64,000 nucleotides of DNA from Streptomyces lincolnensis (GTDB lineage Bacteria; Actinomycetota; Actinomycetes; Streptomycetales; Streptomycetaceae): positions 186,001-250,000 of the forward strand of contig NZ_JAIHON010000011.1 of assembly GCF_021173675.1 (NCBI RefSeq), read 5' to 3'. A model generated the notes under the pieces. It ran no database searches. It was not told where the DNA came from and saw only the letters and a program-made list of their open reading frames with translations. The translations under genes were made by a program, and so were the position numbers. Positions 25,260 to 33,950 of this stretch are shown piece by piece. Positions within the stretch are counted from its first letter, which is position 1. Every line of letters starts with the position of its first letter.

Positions 25260-25985
25260 TTGTTCTACTACCTTCTCAAGTACGTGCTTTTGGGGCCGTT
25301 GCTGAGACTGGTCTTCCGGCCTCGGATCGAAGGCCTCGAACACATACCGCAGTCGGGGCCGGCCATCGTCGCGGGCAACCATCTCTCCTTCTCCGACCAC
25401 TTCCTGATGCCCGCGGTCCTCAAGCGCCGCATCACCTTCCTGGCGAAGGCCGAGTACTTCACCGGCCCCGGGATCAGGGGCCGGCTGACGGCGTTCTTCT
25501 TCCGCAGCGCGGGACAGATCCCGGTGGACCGCTCCGGGAAGGAGGCGGGCCAGGCGGCGATCCGCGAGGGCCTCGGGGTGCTGAGCAAGGACGAGCTGCT
25601 GGGCATCTATCCCGAGGGGACACGCTCGCACGACGGGCGGCTCTACAAGGGCAAGGTCGGGGTGGCGGTGATGGCGCTGCGGGCCCAGGTCCCGGTGATC
25701 CCGTGCGCGATGATCGGCACCTTCGAGGCCCAGCCGCCGGGGAAGGTCATCCCGAACATCCACCCCGTGGTGATCCGCTTCGGCAAGCCGCTGGACTTCT
25801 CCCGCTACGCCGGCATGGAGAACGAGAAGGCCATCCTGCGCGCCATCACCGACGAGATCATGTACGCCATCCTCAAGCTGTCCGAGCAGGAGTACGTCGA
25901 CCAGTACGCGGCCGTCGTCAAGGCCGAGGAGGCCGCCGCGCGCAGGGAGAAGGAACGCCGGTTCCCGCGGCTGCCGCTGAGCTGA
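25260..25985 (+). CDS. 1-acyl-sn-glycerol-3-phosphate acyltransferase (PlsC-like)
   Basis: The 241-residue protein transfers an acyl chain to lysophosphatidate or a related acceptor at the membrane. It shows the HX4D catalytic motif in NHLSFSDH, FRSAGQIPVDR, the glycerophosphate-binding YPEGTRS, and the VPVIPCAMIG block. The N-terminus YYLLKYVLLGPLLRLVF is hydrophobic. The start is TTG: AGGAG lies 8 bases upstream and no ATG or GTG fits as well. It follows the ATP-grasp gene by 157 bp and probably has its own promoter. Confidence 0.93.
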   Translation: MFYYLLKYVLLGPLLRLVFRPRIEGLEHIPQSGPAIVAGNHLSFSDHFLMPAVLKRRITFLAKAEYFTGPGIRGRLTAFFFRSAGQIPVDRSGKEAGQAAIREGLGVLSKDELLGIYPEGTRSHDGRLYKGKVGVAVMALRAQVPVIPCAMIGTFEAQPPGKVIPNIHPVVIRFGKPLDFSRYAGMENEKAILRAITDEIMYAILKLSEQEYVDQYAAVVKAEEAAARREKERRFPRLPLS

Positions 25986-26044
25986 ACTCTGCCGACGGCA
26001 GAACCCCGTGGCCGAACGGGAGTTGGCCGTCGTACGGTCGCGTC

Positions 26045-27094
26045 ATGACACGACGCGCTGTGGTGATCGGAGCGACGGGACAGATCGGGCGGGCGGCCGT
26101 GGGCGCCCTGGCCGGCGACGGCTGGGAGGTGACGGCCGTCTCGCGGGGCGGTGGGCGGGACGACGGCTGGCCCGAGGGGGTGCGGGTCGCGCGGGCCGAC
26201 CGGGCGGACGACACGGCCCTGACGGAAGCGGTCGGCGACGGCTGCGACGTCCTGGTGGACCTGGTCGCCTACGGGCCGGAACACGCCCGGCAGCTGCTCG
26301 CGCTGTCCGACCGGGTCGGCTCCGCCGTGGTGGTCTCCAGCGTCTCGGTCTACGAGGACGACAAGGGCCGGAACTTCGACACCCAGGACGAGCCGGGCGG
26401 TTTCCCCGAGTACCCGCTCCCGATCACGGAGGCCCAGCGGACCGTCACGCCCGCCGAGACCTCGTACAGCACCCGCAAGGCGGGCCTGGAGCGCGAACTC
26501 CTCGCCGCGGGCGACCGGTTGCCCACCACGCTCCTGCGGGCCGGGGCGATCCACGGACCGCACTGCCAGACCCCTCGCGAGCTGTACTTCGTCAAGCGCA
26601 ACCTGGACCGCCGCCCCCGACGTGTCCTCCCCTACGGCGGGGGGAGCCGCTTCCACCCGGCGAACGTCCACAACCTCGCCGAGCTGGTCCGGCTGGCCGC
26701 CGCCCGTCCCGGCTCGCGGGCCCTCAACGCCGTCGACCCGGACGCCCCGACGGTGGCGGAGATCGCCGCCGCGATCGACACCGCCATGGGCGTGGAGACC
26801 GAGAGCGTGATCGTGGACGGGCCGCCGCCCTCGCCGACGGTGGGCCACACCCCCTGGTCGGTGCCCGTTCCGGTGGTCTGCGACATGTCGGCCGCCGAAC
26901 GGGAGCTGGGCTACCGCCCCGTGGCCCGGTACGCCGAGAGCCTGCCGGAGACCGTCGCGTGGATCGAGGGCCGGCTGCGCGGAGGGGACTGGCGCGAGGC
27001 GTACCCGAAGATGTTCGAGGTGTACGGCGACCTCTTCGACTACGCGGCGGAGGACGCGTTCCTCGACGCGCCCCCTACCTCGGGTCGGCGCTGA
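26045..27094 (+). CDS. NAD-dependent epimerase/dehydratase
   Basis: This 349-residue extended short-chain dehydrogenase has the Rossmann loop GATGQIGRA at its N-terminus, SSVSVYEDD, and a YSTRK motif matching the YxxxK catalytic pair. The LLRAGAIHGP region and the C-terminal substrate part fit sugar-nucleotide or reductase-like members. The ATG at 26045 is used. The 3' end overlaps the convergent ABC permease by 20 bp. The substrate is not known. Confidence 0.88.
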   Translation: MTRRAVVIGATGQIGRAAVGALAGDGWEVTAVSRGGGRDDGWPEGVRVARADRADDTALTEAVGDGCDVLVDLVAYGPEHARQLLALSDRVGSAVVVSSVSVYEDDKGRNFDTQDEPGGFPEYPLPITEAQRTVTPAETSYSTRKAGLERELLAAGDRLPTTLLRAGAIHGPHCQTPRELYFVKRNLDRRPRRVLPYGGGSRFHPANVHNLAELVRLAAARPGSRALNAVDPDAPTVAEIAAAIDTAMGVETESVIVDGPPPSPTVGHTPWSVPVPVVCDMSAAERELGYRPVARYAESLPETVAWIEGRLRGGDWREAYPKMFEVYGDLFDYAAEDAFLDAPPTSGRR

Positions 27095-27866
27095 ACTTCG
27101 ACGTCGACCAGAAGTAGCCGAGGACCGCGAGGCCGAGGCACCAGGCGACGGCGAGCCAGCCGTTGTGGCCGATCCCGGTGCCGAGCAGCAGGCCGCGCAG
27201 GGTCTCGATGGCGGGGGTGAAGGGCTGGTACTCGGCGATCGGCCGGAACCAGCCCGGCATCGCGTCGACCGGTACGAAGGCGCTGGACAGGAACGGCAGG
27301 ATCATCAGCGGCATCGCGTTGTTGCCGGCCGCCTCGGCGTTGGGACTGACCAGGCCCATCCCGACGGCGATCCAGGTGAGCGCCAGGGAGACGAGCGCCA
27401 GCAGCCCGAAGGCCAGGAGCCACTCCAGGACGGTGGCGTCGGTGGAACGGAAGCCGATGGCCACGGCGACGGCTCCGACGAGCGCCACGCTCATCACGCA
27501 CTGGATCACACTGCCGACGACGTGCCCGATGAGCACCGATCCGCGGTGGATGGCCATCGTGCGGAAGCGGGCGATGATGCCCTCGGTCATATCCATGGCG
27601 ACGGAGACCGCGCTGCCGATCGTGGTGCCGCCGATGGTCAGCATCAGGAGGCCCGGGACGAGATAGGTGAGGTACTCGGACCGGTCGGCGCCGCCGCTGC
27701 CGAGGCCGGCGCTCATCACGTCGCCGAAGATGTAGACGAAGAGCAGGAGCAGGATGACCGGTGTGAGCAGCAGGTTCAGGGTGAGGGAGGGGTAGCGGCG
27801 GGCGTGCAGGAGGTTGCGGCGCAGCATTGTGGCGGAGTCGCGGGCCGCGAGGGCGAGGGAGCTCAT
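27075..27866 (-). CDS. ABC-2 transporter permease (DrrB-like)
   Basis: The 263-residue protein has six membrane segments and the ABC-2 permease pattern, including LTLNLLLTPVILLLLFVYIFG and the conserved PFLSSAFVPVDAMPGWFRPI near the C-terminus. It is the membrane half of a drug-type exporter with the ATPase encoded just upstream (ATGA overlap). DrrAB-type systems export antibiotics or lipids; the cargo is unknown. Its stop lies inside the 3' end of the convergent epimerase. Confidence 0.93.
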   Translation of the reverse strand: MSSLALAARDSATMLRRNLLHARRYPSLTLNLLLTPVILLLLFVYIFGDVMSAGLGSGGADRSEYLTYLVPGLLMLTIGGTTIGSAVSVAMDMTEGIIARFRTMAIHRGSVLIGHVVGSVIQCVMSVALVGAVAVAIGFRSTDATVLEWLLAFGLLALVSLALTWIAVGMGLVSPNAEAAGNNAMPLMILPFLSSAFVPVDAMPGWFRPIAEYQPFTPAIETLRGLLLGTGIGHNGWLAVAWCLGLAVLGYFWSTSKFSADPR

Positions 27867-28912
27867 CGGATGGTCTCCTTGGGCTGGTCGGGGGTCTGGC
27901 CGGGAGTGTGGTCGGTGTCGCTGAGGGTCTGGCCGGGGGCGTGGTCGGTGTGGCCGGTCAGGGCGAAGAAGACGTCGTCGAGGTCGGGGGTGTGCACGGT
28001 CAGTTCGTCCGCCTCGACGCCGGCGGCGTCCAGCCAGTCCAGGAGGGCGCGCAGTTCGCGCTGGCTGCCGTCGCTGGGGATCTGCAGGGCGAGGGCCTCG
28101 TCGTCCCGGGAGGCCGCCGCCAGGGCGGAGGCGGCGGCCCGGTAGGCGGCCGGGTCGGTGAACCGCAGCCGCACATGCCCGCCCGGGATCAGCCGCTTGA
28201 GCTCCTCGGCCGTGCCCTCGGCGGCGATCTTCCCGTCGTTCAGCACGGCGATCCGGTCGGCGAGTTCGTCGGCCTCCTCCAGATACTGCGTGGTGAGGAA
28301 GACCGAGACCCCGCCGGTGACCAGCTCCCGGATGATCCCCCACATGGTGTGCCGGGAACGCGGGTCCAGACCGGTGGTCGGCTCGTCGAGGAAGATGATC
28401 CGCGGATCACCCACCAGCGTCATGGCGATGTCCAGCCGCCGCTTCATACCGCCGGAGTAGGTGGAGGCGGGCTTCCTCGCGGCCTCGGTCAGGTCGAAGC
28501 GTTCCAGCAGCTCGGCCGCCACGCGCCGCCCGGCCCGCCGGGACAGATGATGCAGGTCGGCCATCAGGAGCATGTTCTCCTCGCCGGTGATCAGCCCGTC
28601 CACGGCGGAGAACTGCCCGGTGACACCGATCGCGGCGCGCACCGCCTGCGCGTCGGCGGCCAGGTCGTGGCCGGCGACCTGGGCCTGTCCCCCGTCGGCG
28701 GTGATGAGCGTGGACAGGATCTTCACGGCGGTGGTCTTGCCGGCCCCGTTGGGGCCGAGCAGGGAGAAGACCGTGCCTTCCGGGACGGCCAGGTCGATGC
28801 CGTCGAGGACGGTCTTGTCGCCGTAGGACTTGCGCAACCCGACGGCGGAGATGGCAGCCGGTGACGGGTGATCGTCGCGCTGGATGAACATGGGCATGAC
28901 AGAAGAAGGCAT
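27863..28912 (-). CDS. ABC transporter ATPase (DrrA-like)
   Basis: The 349-residue protein has Walker A GPNGAGKTTAV, the signature STYSGGMKRRLDIA, Walker B IIFLDEPTTGLD, and a C-terminal DrrA extension ending at DLDDVFFALTGH. The tail continues as a short imperfect repeat (DHAPGQT and DHTPGQT). The start at 28912 has GGAGGG close upstream; ATG codons 15 and 21 bases further in are alternatives. It is co-transcribed with the permease and probably with the DUF4097 gene 80 bp upstream. Confidence 0.93.
   Translation of the reverse strand: MPSSVMPMFIQRDDHPSPAAISAVGLRKSYGDKTVLDGIDLAVPEGTVFSLLGPNGAGKTTAVKILSTLITADGGQAQVAGHDLAADAQAVRAAIGVTGQFSAVDGLITGEENMLLMADLHHLSRRAGRRVAAELLERFDLTEAARKPASTYSGGMKRRLDIAMTLVGDPRIIFLDEPTTGLDPRSRHTMWGIIRELVTGGVSVFLTTQYLEEADELADRIAVLNDGKIAAEGTAEELKRLIPGGHVRLRFTDPAAYRAAASALAAASRDDEALALQIPSDGSQRELRALLDWLDAAGVEADELTVHTPDLDDVFFALTGHTDHAPGQTLSDTDHTPGQTPDQPKETIR
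27892..27952. repeat. Direct repeat in the DrrA-like gene 3' end
   Basis: Two copies of about 28 bp (each beginning GGGTCTGGCCGGG and ending GTGGTCGGTGT) lie in tandem with a 5-bp spacer. They keep the frame and encode the repeated APGQT/TPGQT tail. Confidence 0.7.
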
Positions 28913-28992
28913 GGGGCCCTCCGATCGAAGGCTGAGGTGTCGAAGGCTGAAGTGGGACGGGGCTGGAGAACGGGCCGGTCGGGACGCGGCGT

Positions 28993-29835
28993 TCAGGACT
29001 TCGCGCGGAGGACGTCGATGTTGCCCCAGTTGGCCCGGGCGCGGACCTTGACGGTGTCCTCGGTGTGCTCCGGGGCCTCGGACGCGGCGAGCGCGTTGCG
29101 TACCTGCCCCCGGTTGGAGCTGACGTCGAGCCAGGCGGCGGTGCCCTCGCGGATGCCGATCTCGATGGACCCGTTGGAGGTCTCCAACTGGACGTCACCG
29201 CTGGAGACTTCACCGACGCGCAGGGAGCCGTTGGTGGCGGTGCCGGTGACCGACGCCGTGGCGCGCGCGATGTCGACGGCGCCGTTGGTGCCCCTCACCC
29301 GCAGGTCGCCGGTCACGGCGCCGACCGTCGTGGTGCCGTGCGAGTTCTTCAGGACCGCCGGGCCGTCGACGAGGCCGATGCGCATGTTGCCGGAGCTGGT
29401 GGTGATCTCGGCCCTGCCCTCGACCCGGTCGACCACGATCGAGCCGTGGGTGACGGTGAGCTGGAGCGGCCCGGTCACGTCGAGGCGGACATCACCCGTC
29501 GAGGTCTTCAACCGGACCTCGCCGAGCCGGCCCTCGCTGAGCACCTGGGCCCAGGCGCCGGTCATCTCCACGTGTGAGCCCGTGGGCAGTTCGACCGTCA
29601 CGTCGGCGAGGCCGGAGGGCCCGATCATGCGCCGCTCCTTGGTCCTCACGGTCAGGACGCCGCTCGCGTAGGTGACCTCGGTCTGCTCGGCGGCCCGCAC
29701 GTCCTTGTCCCGCTTCGGGTCGCGGGGCAGCACCTCGACGACCGTGTCGAGGCGGTCGGCCGCGGTGAACCGGATGGAACCGGCGCCCACATGGGCGTTG
29801 ACCGAAATCGGTTCGGGAGTGTCGAAAACAGGCAT
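28993..29835 (-). CDS. DUF4097-family beta-strand repeat protein
   Basis: The 280-residue protein is built of repeated short strands with turns such as SSGNMRIG, TNGAVDIA, TNGSLRVG and SNGSIEIG, typical of the DUF4097 beta-helix family. It has no signal peptide or membrane segment, so it should be cytosolic. The family is often next to regulators and ABC exporters but has no agreed biochemical role. It lies between an RHH regulator and a DrrAB-like transporter on the same strand, with 84 bp to the regulator stop. Confidence 0.87.
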   Translation of the reverse strand: MPVFDTPEPISVNAHVGAGSIRFTAADRLDTVVEVLPRDPKRDKDVRAAEQTEVTYASGVLTVRTKERRMIGPSGLADVTVELPTGSHVEMTGAWAQVLSEGRLGEVRLKTSTGDVRLDVTGPLQLTVTHGSIVVDRVEGRAEITTSSGNMRIGLVDGPAVLKNSHGTTTVGAVTGDLRVRGTNGAVDIARATASVTGTATNGSLRVGEVSSGDVQLETSNGSIEIGIREGTAAWLDVSSNRGQVRNALAASEAPEHTEDTVKVRARANWGNIDVLRAKS

Positions 29836-29919
29836 GGCTGTACCGTCCTCATGGGTCCTTGGGGCGTCCCCGCAGGTGGGACGTGATGCGGGCGTTGTCC
29901 GATGGGGGGCGGGACGCGG

Positions 29920-30438
29920 TCAGCGCACCCAGCCCGTGAAGCTCTGTCCGACGGTGTGGGTCCGCTCCGCCGGGCGCGGCTGCGCACCGCCGTCGACCGC
30001 GGCGGACACGGCGCGCACCAGCCACGCGTTGACCGACAGGCCCTCGCGGGTCGCGGCCTCCTCGGCACGGGCCTTGAGGTGCGCCGGCAGCCGCAGGTTG
30101 ACGCGGGCGGTGCCGCCCTCGTCGCCGTCGGCCGGGGCCGGTGTCCTGAACGGCTCGACGGGTGCGGCCGGTTCCGCGGGGGCGCCCGCGTCGGTGGGCG
30201 GCAGCGCCACCACGAACTCGGGGTCGAGCCCGCGCAGCCGTACGTCGACCGAGCCGGGGGCGAGGTCGCGGGTGACCTCGTCCATCGCGGCGGAGAGCAC
30301 GTTGAGCATGATCAGCCGGGTCGCCGACTCCAGCGGCGCGGTGAGCCTCTCGGCCAGCTCCCGGGCTTCGTCGCCACCGGCTTCGGCGGCCACCGCGAGT
30401 TCACGGCGGAGGGTGTCGACATACGGGGTGAGATCCAT
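29920..30438 (-). CDS. Ribbon-helix-helix (HicB/Arc-like) regulator
   Basis: The 172-residue protein has a helical N-terminal domain (about 1-75, VDTLRRELAVAAEAGGDEAR) and a C-terminal ribbon-helix-helix domain at about 110-155 with the strand TARVNLRLPAHLKARAEEAA and the helix GLSVNAWLVRAV. No toxin gene is adjacent, so it is a regulator rather than a HicB antitoxin. It is the first gene of an operon with DUF4097 protein and ABC transporter. The start codon lies at the edge of a dense array of TGGCGCCA-like repeats, which are probably its binding sites, giving autoregulation. Confidence 0.85.
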   Translation of the reverse strand: MDLTPYVDTLRRELAVAAEAGGDEARELAERLTAPLESATRLIMLNVLSAAMDEVTRDLAPGSVDVRLRGLDPEFVVALPPTDAGAPAEPAAPVEPFRTPAPADGDEGGTARVNLRLPAHLKARAEEAATREGLSVNAWLVRAVSAAVDGGAQPRPAERTHTVGQSFTGWVR

Positions 30439-30570
30439 GACGCCATGATGGCATCACTATGGCGCCACACGCAAGCCCGCAGGGCATCACCTGACGCCAG
30501 ATGGCACCGCACGGCACCATCTGGCGCGGCATAGCGCCATGTGGCACCACTCGGCGTCATGTGGTGCCAT
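30438..30570. promoter_or_regulatory. Operator array of TGGCGCCA-like repeats
   Basis: About ten related half-sites lie in 133 bp. Examples are a 19-bp imperfect palindrome TGACGCCATGATGGCATCA (30438-30456), TGGCGCCA (30460-30467), a perfect 10-bp inverted repeat CGCCAGATGG/CCATCTGGCG (30495-30504 and 30517-30526), and TGGCACCAC/GTGGTGCCA (30542-30550 and 30561-30569). It is upstream of the RHH regulator gene and overlaps its start codon, so cooperative repressor binding is likely. Confidence 0.75.
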
Positions 30571-30571
30571 G

Positions 30572-30609
30572 CGGAGAAGGGGGCGGCCGACGGGCCGCCC
30601 CCTTCTCCG
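30572..30609. terminator. Terminator hairpin between peptidase and RHH operon
   Basis: Perfect 17-bp stem (CGGAGAAGGGGGCGGCC and its complement) with a 4-base loop. It lies 18 bp past the stop of the minus-strand tripeptidyl aminopeptidase gene and insulates the RHH operon from it. Confidence 0.8.
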
Positions 30610-30626
30610 TCGTGCGTGCTACCGCG

Positions 30627-32228
30627 TCACGGCTTCGGCGTGGCGTGCGGCGCGCAGGTCACGTCGCGGCCGTCCAGCTTGCCGGTGAGCAGGTAGGTGT
30701 CCACCCGCTCGTTGATGCACGGGTTGACCAGGTTGGTCACGCCGTGGGAGCCCGCGTTCTTCTCGGTGATCAGACGGGAGCCCTTGAAGCGCTTGTGGAG
30801 TTCGACGGCGCCGCCGTACGGGGTGGCGGCGTCGCGCTCGGACTGCACGATGAGGACGCCCGGAAGACCCTTGCCGGTCCTGACGTCGACCGGGGTCTGC
30901 TGCTTGACCGGCCAGGTGGCACAGGGCAGGTTCATCCAGGCGTTGGCCCAGGTCAGGAACGGGTGGCTCTGGTGCAGCCTGGTGTTGTCCCGGTCCCACT
31001 TGCGCCAGCTGGTGGGCCACTTGGCGTCGGTGCACTCGACGGCCGTGTAGACGGCGTTGCCGTTCTCCGAGGACGCGTTGCCCGCGGTGTCCGACAGGTC
31101 GGGAGCGGCCGCGTCGACCAGGGCCTGGGTGTCGCCCGCGAAGTACTTGCTGAACACGGAGGCGACGGGCGCCCACGAGGAGTCGTAGTACGGAGCGCCC
31201 TGGAAGAAGCCGATCAGTTCGGCCGGGCCGACGACCCCGCCGATGGGGTTCTTCTTCGCGGTGGCCCGCAGCTCCAGCCACTTCGCCTGCACTTCGGCGC
31301 GGGTGTCGCCGAGGTGGTAGGTCGCGTCGTTCTTGGCGACCCAGTCCTGCCAGTCCTGCCAGCGGGTCTCGAAGGCGACGTCCTGGTCGAGGTTGGCCTC
31401 GTACCAGATCTTCTCCCGCGACGGGTTGACGACGCTGTCGACGATCATGCGGCGGACGTGGCCCGGGAACAGCGTGCCGTAGACCGCGCCGAGGTAGGTG
31501 CCGTAGGAGACGCCCAGGAAGTTGAGCTTCTTCTCGCCGAGCGCGGCGCGGATGACGTCGAGGTCGCGCGCGGTGTTCGGGGTGGTCATGTGCGGCAGCA
31601 TCTCGCCGCTGCGCTCGTAGCAGCCCTCGGCGTACTCACGGGCGAGCTTGCGCTGGGCGCGCTTGTCGGCCTCGGAGTCCGGCACCGGGTCCATCTTGGG
31701 CGCCTTGACGAACTCCTGCGGGTCGATGCAGGAGATGGGCGCCGACTTGCCGACACCGCGCGGGTCGAAGCCCACGAAGTCGTACGCCTTGGAGGTGTTG
31801 ACCCACAGCGGCGCCTTGGTCGTGACGCGGCGCGGGAAGCGCAGACCGGAGCCGCCCGGTCCGCCGGGGTTGTAGATGAGCGCGCCCTGGCGCTCCTCCT
31901 TGGTGCCGGTGCTGCCGATGCGGTCCACGGCCAGCTTGATCTGCTTGCCGTGGGGCTTGGCGTAGTCGAGCGGCACGGTGACGTAGCCGCACTGGATCGG
32001 CTTCTCCAGGCCCCAGTCGGCCGGGCAGTCCTGCCAGTCGATCCCGGTCTTGGCGGCCTTGGCGGCGGCGAGCGCGACACCACGCGCCTCACGGTCCTGG
32101 CCGCCTCGGGACTCCCCGGTGGCGCTCGCCGTGGGTGCTGCCACGGCGCCGGCTATCAGTGTGGCCGTGATGAGTGCTCCGGCCGAACCGAGTGCCGTCG
32201 TCCGCCACTTCGGTCTTGTCTCCCTCAA
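30627..32228 (-). CDS. Secreted tripeptidyl aminopeptidase (S33 alpha/beta hydrolase)
   Basis: The 533-residue protein has a signal peptide (basic RETRPKWR, hydrophobic core, AAPTASA cleavage region near residue 36) and an alpha/beta-hydrolase domain. The oxyanion region YNPGGPGGSG, the nucleophile in GVSYGTYLG, the acid in SERDAATPYGGA and the histidine in AGSHGV are present, with a TAP-like C-terminal domain. It should remove tripeptides from extracellular proteins. TTG at 32228 is chosen as start because GGGGAGGGG lies just upstream and the signal peptide begins there; the ATG at 32321 adds a non-signal-like lead. Confidence 0.92.
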   Translation of the reverse strand: MRETRPKWRTTALGSAGALITATLIAGAVAAPTASATGESRGGQDREARGVALAAAKAAKTGIDWQDCPADWGLEKPIQCGYVTVPLDYAKPHGKQIKLAVDRIGSTGTKEERQGALIYNPGGPGGSGLRFPRRVTTKAPLWVNTSKAYDFVGFDPRGVGKSAPISCIDPQEFVKAPKMDPVPDSEADKRAQRKLAREYAEGCYERSGEMLPHMTTPNTARDLDVIRAALGEKKLNFLGVSYGTYLGAVYGTLFPGHVRRMIVDSVVNPSREKIWYEANLDQDVAFETRWQDWQDWVAKNDATYHLGDTRAEVQAKWLELRATAKKNPIGGVVGPAELIGFFQGAPYYDSSWAPVASVFSKYFAGDTQALVDAAAPDLSDTAGNASSENGNAVYTAVECTDAKWPTSWRKWDRDNTRLHQSHPFLTWANAWMNLPCATWPVKQQTPVDVRTGKGLPGVLIVQSERDAATPYGGAVELHKRFKGSRLITEKNAGSHGVTNLVNPCINERVDTYLLTGKLDGRDVTCAPHATPKP

Positions 32229-32341
32229 GAGGGCCCCTCCCCGTACATCGTTTCGATTGGTACGGGGATCCTCCCGGCTGTGCTGTTCCTGTGACCAGGG
32301 GTGGTCGGCCTTCTTTGCCAATCCGATAAACGGAACCCCTC

Positions 32342-32356
32342 GTCCGCTCGGCGGAC
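32342..32356 (-). terminator. Small hairpin after ureD
   Basis: GTCCGC and GCGGAC pair around TCG, directly after the ureD stop. The stem is 6 bp, so it is a weak terminator candidate between the urease operon and the aminopeptidase gene. Confidence 0.35.
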
Positions 32357-33127
32357 CTAGCGGAGCCGGCCGAGCGCCTCGTCCAGCACCCGGCGCAGCC
32401 GCAGCCCGTCCGCCGCCACGGCGGTGACGAGGGCCGCCGGGCCGGCCAGCGGGACCACCGCGGCACCCTCTCCCAGCACCCGGGCGGCGACCGGCTCGGC
32501 CGCGAACTCCGGTCGTACGACGACGAGCTGGCCCACGGCACGGTGGCCGGCGAGGACCGCCGGGCCGTCCCAGCCGCCCGGCGCCCCGGGTCCGCAGGCC
32601 AGTTCCTGGTCGAGCACGGTCCGGCCGCCGACCCGCAGGACGAGCCGGCTGGTGAGCCGCCCGGGATCCTCACCCGCGCGCCCGAGCACCTGTTCCTCGC
32701 GCAGCACGAGCCGGGAGGTCGCACCGAGATCGACGCGTGTCGTGGCGTACAGGTCACTGCCGCGCGCGGAGATCAACTGCTCGGGCAGCCAGTGCAGTTC
32801 GCCGCCGTCGGCGACGGTGAGGCGGACGTCGTAGCGGGACTCGCCCTTGGCCTGTCCCGGCAGCGCGATGGTGGCGGCGGCGGAGCCGACACGCAGGCGG
32901 GCCCCTGCCTCGACGGCGGCCTGCACGGTGAAGTGGTCGCCGCCGAGCGGCCCGCTCATCGCGCCGACCAGCATGACCCGCGCCTCGTCGCCGCTGCCCC
33001 GGGTCCGGCGCAGGGCCAGCGGTCCGTCGCCCTCCAGGACGGGCAGCGACGTGCCGCCCCTGCCGTCGTCGCGGGCGAGGATCCGCGCGGTGGCCCGTAC
33101 TCCCGCCACGGCCACGGCCTCCGTCAC
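32357..33127 (-). CDS. ureD: Urease accessory protein UreD
   Basis: This 256-residue chaperone binds apo-urease and recruits UreF and UreG for nickel insertion. The family pattern is seen in [22 protein letters not shown]-type sequence, the WLPEQLI segment and the GRTVLDQEL block. The GTG start overlaps the ureG stop (GTGA); a longer frame to 33160 is the shadow of ureG. It is the last gene of ureABCFGD. Confidence 0.92.
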   Translation of the reverse strand: MTEAVAVAGVRATARILARDDGRGGTSLPVLEGDGPLALRRTRGSGDEARVMLVGAMSGPLGGDHFTVQAAVEAGARLRVGSAAATIALPGQAKGESRYDVRLTVADGGELHWLPEQLISARGSDLYATTRVDLGATSRLVLREEQVLGRAGEDPGRLTSRLVLRVGGRTVLDQELACGPGAPGGWDGPAVLAGHRAVGQLVVVRPEFAAEPVAARVLGEGAAVVPLAGPAALVTAVAADGLRLRRVLDEALGRLR

Positions 33128-33801
33128 GCCGTCCACGCGGCGAGCCGTGTCCGCACCCACGCGGCCACGTCGCTCACGCCGGGCTCGCTCCTGAGCGACT
33201 GGAAGACGACGGGCAGTTCGGCCCGCTGCGCCTTGGCGTCGGCCGCCATCCGCCCGAGGTCCGAGCCGACGTACGGGGCGAGGTCGGTCTTGTTGACGAC
33301 GAGCAGGTCGGCGGTGGTCACCCCGGGGCCGCCCTTGCGCGGGATGTCGTCCCCGCCGGCCACGTCGATCACGAAGATCTGCGCGTCCACCAGCCCCTTG
33401 GAGAAGGTCGCGGTCAGGTTGTCCCCACCGGACTCGACGAGGATCAGGTCCAGCGGCCCGACCTCGTCCTCCAGGTCCTCCACCGCTTCGAGGTTCGCCG
33501 AGATGTCGTCCCGGATCGCCGTGTGCGGGCAGGCCCCCGTCTCCACGGCCGTGATCCGCTCGGGCGGCAGCACGGCCTCCCTCAGCAGGAACTCGGCGTC
33601 CTCCCGCGTGTAGATGTCATTGGTGACGACCGCCAACGACAACTCCTCCCGCAGCGCCCGGCACAGCGCGGCGACGGTCGCGGTCTTCCCGGACCCGACG
33701 GGCCCCCCGAGCCCGATCCGCAGCGCCCTGCGCGAGCCGTCGGCACGGCGGGCGTCGGCACTGACGGCGGCGGGCCCGTCGTGGGAGTGGTCGAGATGCA
33801 T
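33124..33801 (-). CDS. ureG: Urease accessory GTPase UreG
   Basis: This 225-residue SIMIBI GTPase powers nickel delivery to urease. It has the P-loop [23 protein letters not shown] with the nickel-binding Cys-Pro-His, [11 protein letters not shown], and the base-recognition VVNKTDLAP. The N-terminus carries several histidines (MHLDHSHDG), a frequent UreG metal-storage feature. The ATG start and length are as expected. A 149-bp spacer with stem-loop repeats separates it from ureF. Confidence 0.96.
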   Translation of the reverse strand: MHLDHSHDGPAAVSADARRADGSRRALRIGLGGPVGSGKTATVAALCRALREELSLAVVTNDIYTREDAEFLLREAVLPPERITAVETGACPHTAIRDDISANLEAVEDLEDEVGPLDLILVESGGDNLTATFSKGLVDAQIFVIDVAGGDDIPRKGGPGVTTADLLVVNKTDLAPYVGSDLGRMAADAKAQRAELPVVFQSLRSEPGVSDVAAWVRTRLAAWTA

Positions 33802-33829
33802 AACGGCTCCTCCATGTCTGGCGTTTTCA

Positions 33830-33858
33830 GCCCGTCCGGCGTTTGAGGACGAGGCCCC
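33830..33858. repeat. Intergenic repeat element
   Basis: GCCCGTCCGGCGTTTGAGGA with the flanking CGAGGC resembles a sequence I know as common in Streptomyces intergenic regions. CGTCC and GGACG can pair across it. It lies between ureG and ureF with the hairpin at 33880-33898. Confidence 0.5.
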
Positions 33859-33879
33859 TTCAGGGCCGATACGGGGGTC

Positions 33880-33898
33880 CAGGGGGCGGAGCCCCCTG
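33880..33898. repeat. Perfect stem-loop in the ureF-ureG spacer
   Basis: CAGGGGGC and GCCCCCTG form an 8-bp stem around GGA. This hairpin and its flank are of a type repeated in Streptomyces intergenic DNA. It lies inside the urease operon and could act as an attenuator or mRNA processing point. Confidence 0.55.
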
Positions 33899-33950
33899 AG
33901 GGCGGCAGCCCTGGGGATGGGACGGGTAGGGGCGGCGGGGGCGAGAAAAA

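Noticed and set aside
30438-30570. CRISPR array or iteron origin
   Set aside because: Half-sites are short, in both orientations and irregularly spaced; no cas or replication gene is adjacent.
33830-33898. CRISPR-like array
   Set aside because: Only one copy of each element is present and no regular spacing or cas genes exist in the window.
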